Below, one piece after another: positions 1 to 8,446 of a stretch of DNA of 64,000 bases. A model generated the notes under the pieces. That model did not search any database, was not told the origin of the DNA, and saw only the letters and a list, made by a program, of their open reading frames with translations. Position numbers and translations under genes: made by a program. Position 1 is the stretch's first letter, and every line of letters starts with the position of its first letter. This stretch comes from Methylocystis sp. Sn-Cys (GTDB lineage Bacteria > Pseudomonadota > Alphaproteobacteria > Rhizobiales > Beijerinckiaceae). The stretch spans positions 1 through 64,000 of the forward strand of contig NZ_JAERVJ010000002.1 in NCBI RefSeq assembly GCF_016745395.1, given 5' to 3'.

Positions 1-32
1 TTCCGAAGTTCGTCGCCGGCGACATGCCCTAA
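1..32 (+). CDS. C-terminal end of a gene cut by the window edge, possibly PmoB
   Basis: Read in the third frame, the first bases give PKFVAGDMP followed by TAA at 30-32. Only nine codons are visible, so no family can be shown from sequence. A strong terminator follows and then a pmoD-copC-copD-PCuAC block, which in methanotrophs often sits behind pmoCAB. This makes the end of pmoB (a copper-binding subunit of particulate methane monooxygenase) the best guess. That identity is inference from context only. Confidence 0.35.
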   Translation, partial: PKFVAGDMP

Positions 33-59
33 GCGAAACTCGGTAGCCTGACTAATGCG

Positions 60-96
60 CCGGCCGGACGAAAGTCCGGCCGGTCGCTTTTTTTTT
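60..96 (+). terminator. Strong intrinsic terminator after the left-edge gene
   Basis: A perfect 10-bp GC-rich stem (60-69 pairing with 74-83) closes a GAAA tetraloop and is followed within five bases by a run of nine T. It lies 27 bp after the stop at 30-32, so it should end transcription of the upstream gene or operon. The following pmoD-like gene would then need its own promoter or depend on read-through. Confidence 0.9.
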
Positions 97-410
97 CGGG
101 GGGACGCTTGGGATGTCGCGCGCACGCCTTTGCGCCTTCGTTCCCATTTTTTGCTCAAAATCAATTCCTGCGTCCTTTCGACGCAAACGAGGCTCAGGTT
201 TTTCGCTCGCGCCTGCGCATATTTTCGATGCAATCTAGCAATGGAGCTGGCGCCGTTTTGCCAAAGACGCCATTGCAGGCGCGCCATGCGCCGCGTTAAG
301 TAGCGTCGCAGCAATTAGCGCAGCTATTGCAGGCGCATGCGATAGTTGGCGTAAATGGAACGACTGTGGGTTCGTGATCGACCGTGCAAAGCGGCGCACG
401 GCAAAATCAA
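97..410. other. Intergenic region upstream of the first pmoD, no gene seen
   Basis: About 310 bases without a convincing coding frame. It holds two copies of a short direct repeat, ATTGCAGGCGC, near 271-283 and 324-334. It presumably contains the promoter of the pmoD-copC-copD-PCuAC block, but I could not pick out a convincing -35/-10 pair. Confidence 0.5.
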
Positions 411-450
411 AAGAGGCGCGGTAAAAGCGCCTCGATAAGAAATCGAGGGA
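411..450 (+). promoter_or_regulatory. Two mutually exclusive hairpins over the pmoD ribosome binding site
   Basis: Hairpin 1 pairs GAGGCGC (413-419) with GCGCCTC (427-433). Hairpin 2 pairs CCTCGAT (430-436) with ATCGAGG (442-448). They share bases 430-433, so they cannot both form. The right arm of hairpin 2 contains the GAGG of the Shine-Dalgarno sequence (445-450) of the gene starting at 455. Hairpin 2 would hide it and hairpin 1 would free it. The pairing is visible in sequence; a regulatory role is inference. Confidence 0.4.
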
Positions 451-454
451 AGAA

Positions 455-1063
455 ATGATGAATTGGCGCAGCCTTGCAGCCGCCTTCTTCGGCTTGGCGC
501 TCTCGCTTAGTTTCGCGCCGCAGACGCGCGCGGAAGGCGGCGCGGGCCCAGAGGCCATGTCCATGGGCAATATGTGCATGGTCATGTTCGGCTATGACAT
601 GATCCACATCACTGCCTTTCAGCCGGATAAATCGCGCAGCGAATATTGCGATGAGATTCCCGCCACCGGCCGCACGATCATGGTCTTCGATCTCGAGACG
701 CCGGCCTTCCGCGACCTTCCCCTCGAGCTACGCATCATTCGCGATCCGGTGACGCCGATCACCAAGGACACGGATCTCGAGGCGCTGACGGTGCTGCATC
801 TTCCCGCGAAGAAATATACGAAGGGCACTTTCAGCCTCGAGCATAATTTCGATGCCAACGGCCATTACATCGGTCTCGTGACGCTCACGCGCGATAATGG
901 CGAGCAGCAGACCGAGCAGTTCAGATTCAGGGTCGGCGAGACCTTGTGGGCGTGGGTGCCGCAGATTGCGGGCACGATCCTCATCGCGGGGATGGTCTTC
1001 GTCTATTGGAAGCACACCCATCCGTCCTCGAAGAAAAAGGCCACGGAGACGGTCGCGTCTTGA
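455..1063 (+). CDS. pmoD: PmoD-like membrane-anchored periplasmic copper protein (copy 1)
   Basis: Protein of 202 residues: signal peptide (residues 1-26, ending QTRA), periplasmic domain, one C-terminal membrane helix (about 170-190) and a short basic cytoplasmic tail. PmoD proteins of methane and ammonia oxidisers are reported to form a dimeric CuA-like copper site from Cys and Met residues. Here Cys41 and Cys65 are 24 residues apart, His51 lies between them, and the area is Met-rich (MSMGNMCMVMFGYDM). The second PmoD-like protein (9206-9817) has the same Cys-x9-His-x13-Cys spacing. It is first in a same-strand run with copC, copD and a PCuAC gene, consistent with copper handling for methane monooxygenase. 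The start is set by GAGGGA eight bases upstream; a second ATG follows at once. Confidence 0.82.
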   Translation: MMNWRSLAAAFFGLALSLSFAPQTRAEGGAGPEAMSMGNMCMVMFGYDMIHITAFQPDKSRSEYCDEIPATGRTIMVFDLETPAFRDLPLELRIIRDPVTPITKDTDLEALTVLHLPAKKYTKGTFSLEHNFDANGHYIGLVTLTRDNGEQQTEQFRFRVGETLWAWVPQIAGTILIAGMVFVYWKHTHPSSKKKATETVAS

Positions 1064-1134
1064 ACGGAGGCGCTGTCGATCGCATCTCATAAAATAACTG
1101 CGAAAAAGGGCGGAAAAGCCCGGGAGGAAATCTC

Positions 1135-1521
1135 ATGAAGGGACTGTTTATTTTCTCGCGGCGCGCCGCCATTTTCGCCGCCGCTTCGATGATCGCCGCA
1201 GGCGTCGTCGCGCCAGCGCGCGCGCATTCCTTCCTCGTCGAAGCGAACCCCTCCTCGAAGGACCACGTCGCGACGGCGCCCAAGACTGTCAAGCTGCGTT
1301 TCGGCGGCGGCGTGGAGCCGAAATATTCCAAGCTCAGCATCGAGGACGCCAGCGGAAAGGTGCTCGGCGAGGGCGCCAATGGCGTGCCCGACAAGCCGCG
1401 CGAGTTGTCGATGGACGCGCCGGAGCTCGCGGCGGGAAAATATGTCGTGCGCTACCGCGTGCTGTCGACCGACGGCCACATCGTTGAAGGAAGCTACGAG
1501 TTCACGGTCGATCCGAAGTAA
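1135..1521 (+). CDS. copC: CopC-family periplasmic copper-binding protein
   Basis: CopC domain protein of 128 residues. A signal peptide ends in ARA, so the mature protein begins with His (HSFLVEANP). The conserved C-terminal STDGHIVEGSYEF holds the Asp and His that, with the N-terminal His, form the Cu(II) site of CopC proteins. The Met-rich Cu(I) loop of older CopC types is absent, so this is the Cu(II)-only type. It follows pmoD by 71 bp and precedes copD by 126 bp on the same strand, so co-transcription is likely. Probable role: carrying periplasmic copper towards CopD. Confidence 0.92.
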   Translation: MKGLFIFSRRAAIFAAASMIAAGVVAPARAHSFLVEANPSSKDHVATAPKTVKLRFGGGVEPKYSKLSIEDASGKVLGEGANGVPDKPRELSMDAPELAAGKYVVRYRVLSTDGHIVEGSYEFTVDPK

Positions 1522-1647
1522 GCGCTTCTCCTCTCAAAGCGCTCAATGTCGGGCGCGCCGGCTGACCAGCGCCGGCGGCCCTACGACTGGCCGCACAAGC
1601 GGCGTCTCTGAACGAAACGCGGAAGAGCCAAGGGGCGAGACCCGTCG

Positions 1648-3573
1648 ATGTATCTTTCTCTGGCATTCATACGCTTTCTCGAGAGCGTCCCATCGGCGCT
1701 CGCGGTCGGTCTGCTGCTTCTGCCGCGGCTCATCGATGAGGATGGCGGACGCTTCAAGCCCTGGGTCGCCGCGGCGGCGGTTTTTCGCGCGCTGCTGGGT
1801 TTTGCGCTTCTCTATCTGACCGCCCGTGCGATTATTCCGGCGGAGCGGCCGATCGACGCCGCCGTTCTGCAGGAGTTCGCCTTCGGGACCAGCGTCGGCA
1901 AGGCGTGGGTGGGCACGCAGCTTCTCGCCTTTGTTTTTGCGGGAATGACGATCGCGCGCTTGTTCCGCGCGTCCGCTCTCCTCGACCGCGCGACGCTTTG
2001 GACCGGCGTCGGCGTGCTCGCCGTCGTATCCGTCACGGGCCACGCCATCGACGACGGTCTGCCGCTATGGACGCAGCTCAGCTTCCTCCTGCACACGGCG
2101 GCGGGACTCACCTGGCTCGGCGGGCTCTTCGGCCTGATCTGGTGGATGTTCACGGCGCATCACAAGCCGCCTCACCTTGCCGCCAAACTCGCGGAACGCT
2201 GGTCGAGGATCGCAAAGGTTGCGATTGCGCTTGTCGCCGTCACCGGCGTCGCCATGGCCTATGAGAATGTCGGCAGCGTGCCGAACATGCTCGCCACCCC
2301 CTACGGCCGCCTATTGACGCTGAAGCTCACTCTGCTCGTCGCCGTGCTGCTCTGCGCGCTCGCCATCGTGCGCTATATGCGCGCGCCCCCCATTGACGAA
2401 TTCGACGTCGCCTGGGTCGGCAGGATCGGGAGCCTCGAGGCGGTTTTCGGCGTGGGCCTGCTGGCGATCGCCGGCTATATCGCCGTCATCACGCCGGCCT
2501 CGCATGAGACCGATCTTTATTGGCCGCTGCCGTTCCGTCTGTCTTACATCGCGACATGGGGGCAGAAGCCGGTCTTTCCGTCTGCGATCTGGTGGTGGGC
2601 CATCGGCTCTGGCGTTTTTGCGATTGCCGCCGCGCTCATCTGGTGGACGCCGGCGACCCGCGAGAAGCGTCTCTACGCCACGCCGGCGGCGACGATCGCC
2701 GCTCTGTTCTGCCTGGCGGTGTCCTTCTCCACCGAGGCCTATATCGACACCTACAACGATCCCACGCAGGATTTCACCGCCGAATCGGTTGCGCGCGCCA
2801 TGTCGACCTTTCAGGAGAACTGCGTCGGCTGCCACGGTCCGATTGGCGAGGGCAACGGCCCCATGGCGAAGGATCTGAAGAACAAGGATGGCCTGCCGAT
2901 CCAGCCGGCGGATCTCACCGCGCCGCATGTCGGCACGCATACGATCGGCGATATTTTCCACTGGCTGACGTTTGGCGGCCAGAGCGGCGTCATGCCGAGC
3001 TTCGCCCATGTGCTCGACGTCGATGATCGTTGGGACATGATCAACTATCTGTTGATGCTTTCCAGCACGAACCAGTCGCGCTTCATCGGGCCGCAGGCCA
3101 TGGTCCAATGGCTGATCGCGCCCGATTTCGCGCTGATCGATCCGCAAGAGGAGGTGACGAGCCTCTTCAAGCTACGGGGTAAGCCGACGCTTTTGTCCTT
3201 CGCGCGCTGCACGGCGGGCGCCGACGGCGAAAAGGAGCTGGAGGCAAGTCTGTTGACTGCGGCAGGCGCGGCGAAATCGGCGGGCGTGAATCACGTCACC
3301 GTCTATAGCGACGATTGCCCGGCGGCGGCGAAGGGTCGCGAGGCGCTTCACCCGGCGGCGGCGGAGAAAGCCTATTCGATCATCAACCGCTATCCCAACG
3401 TACCTTATACGAACGAAATTTCGCAGGCGCATTTCCTCATCGATCGCTCGGGCTATGTGCGCGCGCGATTCAAGCAGTTCGGCGAGGGCGACGGAAACAC
3501 GACGCAATTCGCCGCACAGGCCGCGATGATGGCCAATGAGCCGCTGATCGAGATCAACCTGCACTCGCATTGA
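1648..3573 (+). CDS. copD: CopD membrane domain fused to cytochrome c and a thioredoxin-like domain
   Basis: A 641-residue protein, much longer than plain CopD (about 300). Residues 1-360 form a CopD-type membrane region with about nine helices. Residues 385-475 are a class I cytochrome c: CVGCH at 392-396 binds haem, and Met450 in GVMPSF is the likely axial ligand. Residues 485-641 resemble a thioredoxin-like fold (APDFALIDPQ, HFLIDRSGYV), but there is no CxxC; the only cysteines are 521 and 557. CopD proteins are linked to copper import from CopC. The added domains suggest that copper transfer is coupled to copper or thiol redox chemistry; that is inference. SD-like AAGGGGCGAG lies before the ATG. 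The PCuAC gene follows 56 bp downstream. Confidence 0.85.
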   Translation: MYLSLAFIRFLESVPSALAVGLLLLPRLIDEDGGRFKPWVAAAAVFRALLGFALLYLTARAIIPAERPIDAAVLQEFAFGTSVGKAWVGTQLLAFVFAGMTIARLFRASALLDRATLWTGVGVLAVVSVTGHAIDDGLPLWTQLSFLLHTAAGLTWLGGLFGLIWWMFTAHHKPPHLAAKLAERWSRIAKVAIALVAVTGVAMAYENVGSVPNMLATPYGRLLTLKLTLLVAVLLCALAIVRYMRAPPIDEFDVAWVGRIGSLEAVFGVGLLAIAGYIAVITPASHETDLYWPLPFRLSYIATWGQKPVFPSAIWWWAIGSGVFAIAAALIWWTPATREKRLYATPAATIAALFCLAVSFSTEAYIDTYNDPTQDFTAESVARAMSTFQENCVGCHGPIGEGNGPMAKDLKNKDGLPIQPADLTAPHVGTHTIGDIFHWLTFGGQSGVMPSFAHVLDVDDRWDMINYLLMLSSTNQSRFIGPQAMVQWLIAPDFALIDPQEEVTSLFKLRGKPTLLSFARCTAGADGEKELEASLLTAAGAAKSAGVNHVTVYSDDCPAAAKGREALHPAAAEKAYSIINRYPNVPYTNEISQAHFLIDRSGYVRARFKQFGEGDGNTTQFAAQAAMMANEPLIEINLHSH

Positions 3574-3629
3574 GGCGCAGGCGAGCTTTCGAGCCGGCAA
3601 TCGAGCCGGCCGTTGAAAGGGAGAGAGAC

Positions 3630-4232
3630 ATGATCATCAAGCGGCGTGATCTTTTGGCGACAGGCGGCTCTTTGCTCGCCGGCGCCTTTCTTGGAGTCTT
3701 TGCCCCGGCCCGTTCGGCCAAAGCGCATGAATATGACGTCGGCAAGCTCAAGGTCGAGCACCCGTGGCTGCGCGCCCCGGCCGACGGCGAGAAGAACGCG
3801 ACTTTCTACGCTTTCATTCACAATAGCGGCGACACGCCCGACAAGCTCGTCGGCGTGAAGGTTGAGAAGTTCGAGAAGGCGGTTATCCACGGCGACCCCA
3901 AGCATCTCGAGCTCGAGACGCCCGTGGTTCTCCCGCCCAAGTCGAAGACGACGCTCGCGCCGGGCGGCGTTTACGTGGCGCTGCTCGGCGCCAAGAAGCA
4001 TTTGGAGGTCGGCTGGGGCCTCGAAATGACGCTGGTCTTCGAGAAGGCGGGCGAAGTCGTGATCGACGCCGCCATCGACGCGCCCGACGCCCAGCATGCG
4101 CACGACGCCGAGGCCATGGAGCGCTGGGAAAAGGCGCACAATAAGGACACGTCCGGGCCAAAGGATGCTGGCCACGACCATCACGGGCACGAGCATCATC
4201 ACGACATGGATAAGTCGGATAAATCGCACTGA
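3630..4232 (+). CDS. PCuAC-domain periplasmic copper chaperone with His-rich tail
   Basis: A 200-residue protein with a twin-arginine-like start (IIKRRDLLATGG) and a signal peptide ending SAKA, which leaves His as the first mature residue (HEYDV). The PCuAC (DUF461) domain follows, including HPWLRAP and YAFIHNSGD. The classic H-M-HxM Cu(I) motif is degenerate: the later HxM is replaced by IHGDPKH. Methanotroph PCuAC domains have been described that bind copper by a histidine brace using the N-terminal His, and this protein fits that type. The last 25 residues are rich in His and Asp, a likely metal-buffering tail. Last gene of the pmoD-copC-copD block. ATG chosen after GGGAGAGAG. Confidence 0.85.
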   Translation: MIIKRRDLLATGGSLLAGAFLGVFAPARSAKAHEYDVGKLKVEHPWLRAPADGEKNATFYAFIHNSGDTPDKLVGVKVEKFEKAVIHGDPKHLELETPVVLPPKSKTTLAPGGVYVALLGAKKHLEVGWGLEMTLVFEKAGEVVIDAAIDAPDAQHAHDAEAMERWEKAHNKDTSGPKDAGHDHHGHEHHHDMDKSDKSH

Positions 4233-4302
4233 CAGCGTGCTGCCGGGGAGGGCGAACAAACGCCCTTTCTCCGCCGCAGCGGCGGAACGCCCCAAAACAA
4301 AC

Positions 4303-4328
4303 AACGCGCGCCCGGCGGCGCGCGTTTT
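4303..4328 (+). terminator. Intrinsic terminator at the end of the copper gene block
   Basis: Perfect 10-bp stem (AACGCGCGCC at 4303-4312 with GGCGCGCGTT at 4317-4326), CGGC loop, then a short T run. A/T-rich sequence on the left side also suits termination of the minus-strand gene that stops at 4349, so it may work both ways. A weaker AGGGCG/CGCCCT hairpin with TTT lies at about 4247-4266. Confidence 0.7.
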
Positions 4329-4348
4329 ACGTCGACAGTCTTGAACGC

Positions 4349-4576
4349 TCAGCGATCGACGCTGACGAGACGGCCGGAGAATCCGGGATTGTCGGCGATC
4401 GGCGCGTGGCCGTGAGTCGTGTTCAGTGGCAGCGCGAAGCCCAGCACGAAAGCGGCCGTGGCCATCGCTGCGACGAGCAGGATGGAGATGCGGAACTGTC
4501 GGCGAGCCGACTCGCGATCGAAGTGACGCGTGAACGCTGGTTCAATCTGATCGTCGAATTTATCAACGAGCGACAT
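4349..4576 (-). CDS. Small single-pass membrane protein, unknown
   Basis: A 75-residue protein starting MSLVDKFDDQIEP, with a charged 30-residue head, one membrane helix (about 31-51, ISILLVAAMATAAFVLGFAL) and a short tail. The start was chosen because AGGGGAAG lies 7-8 bases upstream of the ATG; a longer upstream frame is low-complexity and lacks a ribosome site. It is convergent with the PCuAC gene and shares its terminator region. I do not recognise a family. Confidence 0.6.
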   Translation of the reverse strand: MSLVDKFDDQIEPAFTRHFDRESARRQFRISILLVAAMATAAFVLGFALPLNTTHGHAPIADNPGFSGRLVSVDR

Positions 4577-4779
4577 GGTTGTTACTTCCCCTGGGTGATC
4601 GCCCTCGCATTCCCCTTCCGCCTGGGCTCTCCCTCTGCGCCGCGGCGGCGACGGCGCAAAGTCATCCTGCTTGCGCCCTCCGGATAGAAACGAGCACAAG
4701 CCCGAAAAGTTGCATGGGGCTGTGGACAATTTCACAATTTTTTTAAATCGGGGTCCGAACCGGGTTGATGAGGCGGAAA

Positions 4780-6003
4780 TCACTCATGATTCGGGTTCGG
4801 TTCCAGGTTCTGCGCCTCCGTTTCGGGGCCGGTCCGGGCCGTCACGGCGAAGAGCAGCACGAGTACCGCGACGCCGATCGGAAGCCCGAGCGCCATGGCG
4901 GCCGGCCGGGCGACCAGCGGGGCGACATATGCGAGCGCGAGCGCCGTTTTTTCATAGGGGCGGAAGCCCTCGTCTATTCCGCGCGAGACCAGCAGAGCCA
5001 TCGCCGGGGCGAGCGCCATCAGGTCGTAATCCAGTAGGTAGGGCGTGGTGAGCAGCATTGCTTCTATGGTGGCCGCGCCTTTGACCCTTGCGTCGGCGTT
5101 TGAACGCAGCACCCATATGAGGCAGGCGAGCGCGCCGAAGGTCGCCGATCCCTGCCAGAAATAGGCGGTCGGAATGTCGCCGCCGAGCAGTCGAACAGCG
5201 GCGAAGACGCTCTGGATTTTCTCGAAGCCGGGGCCGCCTTCCTCGACAACCTTGCGGGTGAAGCCGAGGCTTTCGAAAAAGGCGCGCCAGCTTGTTGCGC
5301 CGAAAGCCGCCAGGCTCGTCGCGCTCATGACGGCGAGAGTCGCAGCGGCGCTGCCGAGCGCGCGCCAGTGGCGGCCAAGGAGGAGCGCAAGCGGAAGGGC
5401 GAGGGCGAATTGCGGCTTATAGGCGAGAAGCGCGAAAAGCGCGCCGGCGACAAGCGGGCGCCGGTCGAGGAGCAGGAAGCCGCCGCCGAGTAACGCCGCG
5501 GTGAGGAAGCCGTTCTGGCCATGTCCGAGATTGACGATAACTGCGGGAAAGGCGAGGGCCGCGATCAAAGCGTCGCGCCGGGCGACGCCGGATTTGCCCA
5601 GTATCGCGACGATGGGGATGAGATAGAGCGCGAGCGTTCCGGCCTGCCAGAGCGCGAGCGCCGGCAGATAGGGCAAAGTCGCGAAAAACGCGGCGAGCGC
5701 CAGGAAATAGGGCGGATAATGCCAGCCGAAGATTCCCGTCTCGGGGCCGAATTCTTTGCGCTGCGCCTCGGCGTGGCGCGTTATGTCGAACGGCGCCTCG
5801 GGATGGCCCGCGAGAACTTCCTGGCCCGCGACCCAAACCTGGCTGAAATCGGAACCGAGCGGGAGATTGTTCGGCCCAATGCGGTCATGGGAGGTCGCGA
5901 TGGCTCCGACGACAGCGACGAGGAAAATGGCGAGGAAGATAAGCGGGTAGACGCGCAGCCGCTCTGCAGTCAGCCAGTCCCCGCTTCTGATTGTCCCCAG
6001 CAT
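4780..6003 (-). CDS. DUF2029 / GT87-family polyprenol-phosphate sugar transferase-like membrane protein
   Basis: A 407-residue integral membrane protein with about ten hydrophobic helices. The order of features matches GT87 (DUF2029) enzymes: an early Asp-containing loop after the first helix (GSDFSQVWVAGQ), a periplasmic segment with FGWHYPPYFLALA, then GHGQNGFLTAALLG and LAYKPQFALALPLALLLG. GT87 proteins such as actinobacterial PimE transfer a sugar from a polyprenyl-phosphate carrier; the substrate here is unknown. The start at 6003 was chosen because GGAG lies six bases upstream; an ATG 30 bases further out is possible. Divergent from the aminotransferase gene. Confidence 0.75.
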   Translation of the reverse strand: MLGTIRSGDWLTAERLRVYPLIFLAIFLVAVVGAIATSHDRIGPNNLPLGSDFSQVWVAGQEVLAGHPEAPFDITRHAEAQRKEFGPETGIFGWHYPPYFLALAAFFATLPYLPALALWQAGTLALYLIPIVAILGKSGVARRDALIAALAFPAVIVNLGHGQNGFLTAALLGGGFLLLDRRPLVAGALFALLAYKPQFALALPLALLLGRHWRALGSAAATLAVMSATSLAAFGATSWRAFFESLGFTRKVVEEGGPGFEKIQSVFAAVRLLGGDIPTAYFWQGSATFGALACLIWVLRSNADARVKGAATIEAMLLTTPYLLDYDLMALAPAMALLVSRGIDEGFRPYEKTALALAYVAPLVARPAAMALGLPIGVAVLVLLFAVTARTGPETEAQNLEPNPNHE

Positions 6004-6049
6004 TCGCCACTCCACGCCGACCGGCGAGACCATAGTGGGCGCGGGTTAA

Positions 6050-7357
<1,308 letters not shown>

Positions 7358-7366
7358 GGTCGCGGA

Positions 7367-7470
7367 TGTCGTTCCCGACGGGCCGAAGGCCCGATCGGGA
7401 ATACCGCCCCAAAGCCGTGACATTGCTCTGGATTCCCGATCGCCCGCTTGCGCGGGCGTCGGGAATGACC
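7367..7470 (+). repeat. Dispersed repeat family A, copy 1
   Basis: About 100 bp between the aminotransferase and the SRPBCC gene. It is a composite palindrome: a left half with GTTCCCGACGGGCCGAAGGC and a right half with GATTCCCGATCGCCCGC ending GTCGGGAATGAC. Closely related copies lie at 12059-12164, 51919-52181 and 56608-56743. This copy is the most diverged in the middle. Confidence 0.8.
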
Positions 7471-7613
7471 ACGCGGTATCATTTTCGATTGGTCGAAAGA
7501 CAGTCTCGCCGGCTTGCGTTCGCAAGCCACCCTAACTTTACGCTTTCGTTCGCAGCGCTCTAATATGAAGAAAAGCGCGGGCCTGTGAGCCTGCGCCTCA
7601 GGGGAGCGCCAAG

Positions 7614-8141
7614 ATGACCCTTCTTTTCCTCGTTGCGCTCGCTCTTGTGAGCGGGCTCATCGCTTATATTTCCTTGCGACCGAATACGTTCAAAATCGTC
7701 CGCTCGGCGGTCGTGAATGCGCCGCCGGAGGCGATTTATCAGCGCATCAACGATCTGCACGCCTGGGAGGCCTGGTCGCCCTGGGCCAGGCTCGACCCCG
7801 CCGCAACCAACACATTCGACGGCTCGCCGCTCGGGCCCGGCGCCAGCATGAGCTGGTCTGGCAATAAAAAGGTCGGCGCGGGGAAGATGACGATAAAGGA
7901 AAGCAGCCAGAACGAGCGCATTCGTCTCAAGCTGGAATTCACCCGGCCGATGTCCGCGACCAATGAGGTGCAATTTGATCTCAAGCCGATCGGCGAGACA
8001 AAGACCGAAGTCACTTGGGCGATGTCCGGCCACAATGAATTCATTGGCAAGGCCATGCATGTCTTCACGAACATGGACAAGATGGTCGGGGGACAGTTCG
8101 AGCAGGGCCTCGCCAATTTGAAGTCGCTGGTCGAGGCGTGA
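7614..8141 (+). CDS. SRPBCC-family (polyketide cyclase / START-like) protein with N-terminal helix
   Basis: A 175-residue protein. Residues 1-20 are a membrane helix or uncleaved signal (LLFLVALALVSGLIAYISL). The rest is an SRPBCC hydrophobic-cavity domain that begins with the typical IVRSAVVNAPPEAIYQRIND and HAWEAWSPWARLDP, and ends with an amphipathic helix (KMVGGQFEQGLANLKSLVE). Such proteins bind lipids or other small hydrophobic molecules, or serve unknown roles; no substrate can be named. SD AGGGGAGCG lies before the ATG. A small secreted-protein gene follows 31 bp downstream. Confidence 0.8.
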   Translation: MTLLFLVALALVSGLIAYISLRPNTFKIVRSAVVNAPPEAIYQRINDLHAWEAWSPWARLDPAATNTFDGSPLGPGASMSWSGNKKVGAGKMTIKESSQNERIRLKLEFTRPMSATNEVQFDLKPIGETKTEVTWAMSGHNEFIGKAMHVFTNMDKMVGGQFEQGLANLKSLVEA

Positions 8142-8172
8142 CCGCGCCTTTTGCATCTCAGGAGAAGAGCCT

Positions 8173-8385
8173 ATGAAAAAACTGCTTATCGCTGGACTTG
8201 GCGCCATGACTTTCGCTGCGACTCTGGCTGTCATGCCGCAAGAGGCGAGCGCCGCGGCCTGCGCGGTGGGGCGCTATCATGCCGGTTGCGTCGGCTATCG
8301 CGGAGCGGCCGTCGTGCATCGCGCTCCGGCGCGCGTCTGCCGCACCGTCTGGACCGGCCGCGTGCGCCGCACGGTCTGCTACTGA
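8173..8385 (+). CDS. Small secreted Cys-containing protein, unknown
   Basis: A 70-residue protein with a clear signal peptide (MKKLLIAGLGAMTFAATLAV, cut after ASAA). The mature part is short and basic, with four cysteines (CAVG, GCVGY, RVCRT, VCY at the end) that could form two disulfides in the periplasm. SD AGGAGAAG lies before the ATG. Similar short CAVG-x-Y-AGC proteins occur in Rhizobiales, as far as I recall, without known function. It lies 31 bp after the SRPBCC gene and may be co-transcribed. Confidence 0.7.
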   Translation: MKKLLIAGLGAMTFAATLAVMPQEASAAACAVGRYHAGCVGYRGAAVVHRAPARVCRTVWTGRVRRTVCY

Positions 8386-8402
8386 AACTGATAAAGAATT
8401 AG

Positions 8403-8429
8403 GCGCGCGGCAGGCGTTCCGCCGCGCGC
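8403..8429 (-). terminator. GC-rich hairpin between the small secreted protein and sodB
   Basis: A perfect 9-bp stem (GCGCGCGGC at 8403-8411 with GCCGCGCGC at 8421-8429) sits between two convergent genes. The T-tract is poor on both strands, so termination is plausible but not certain. Confidence 0.45.
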
Positions 8430-8446
8430 AAGAGATCGACCGCGCC

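Noticed and set aside
97-303. Plus-strand frames between the left-edge terminator and pmoD
   Set aside because: They start inside or right behind the terminator, encode low-complexity sequence and lack a ribosome site.
8403-8429. Strong hairpin considered as a small RNA gene
   Set aside because: It is simpler as a terminator or spacer between two convergent genes; nothing else suggests an RNA gene.
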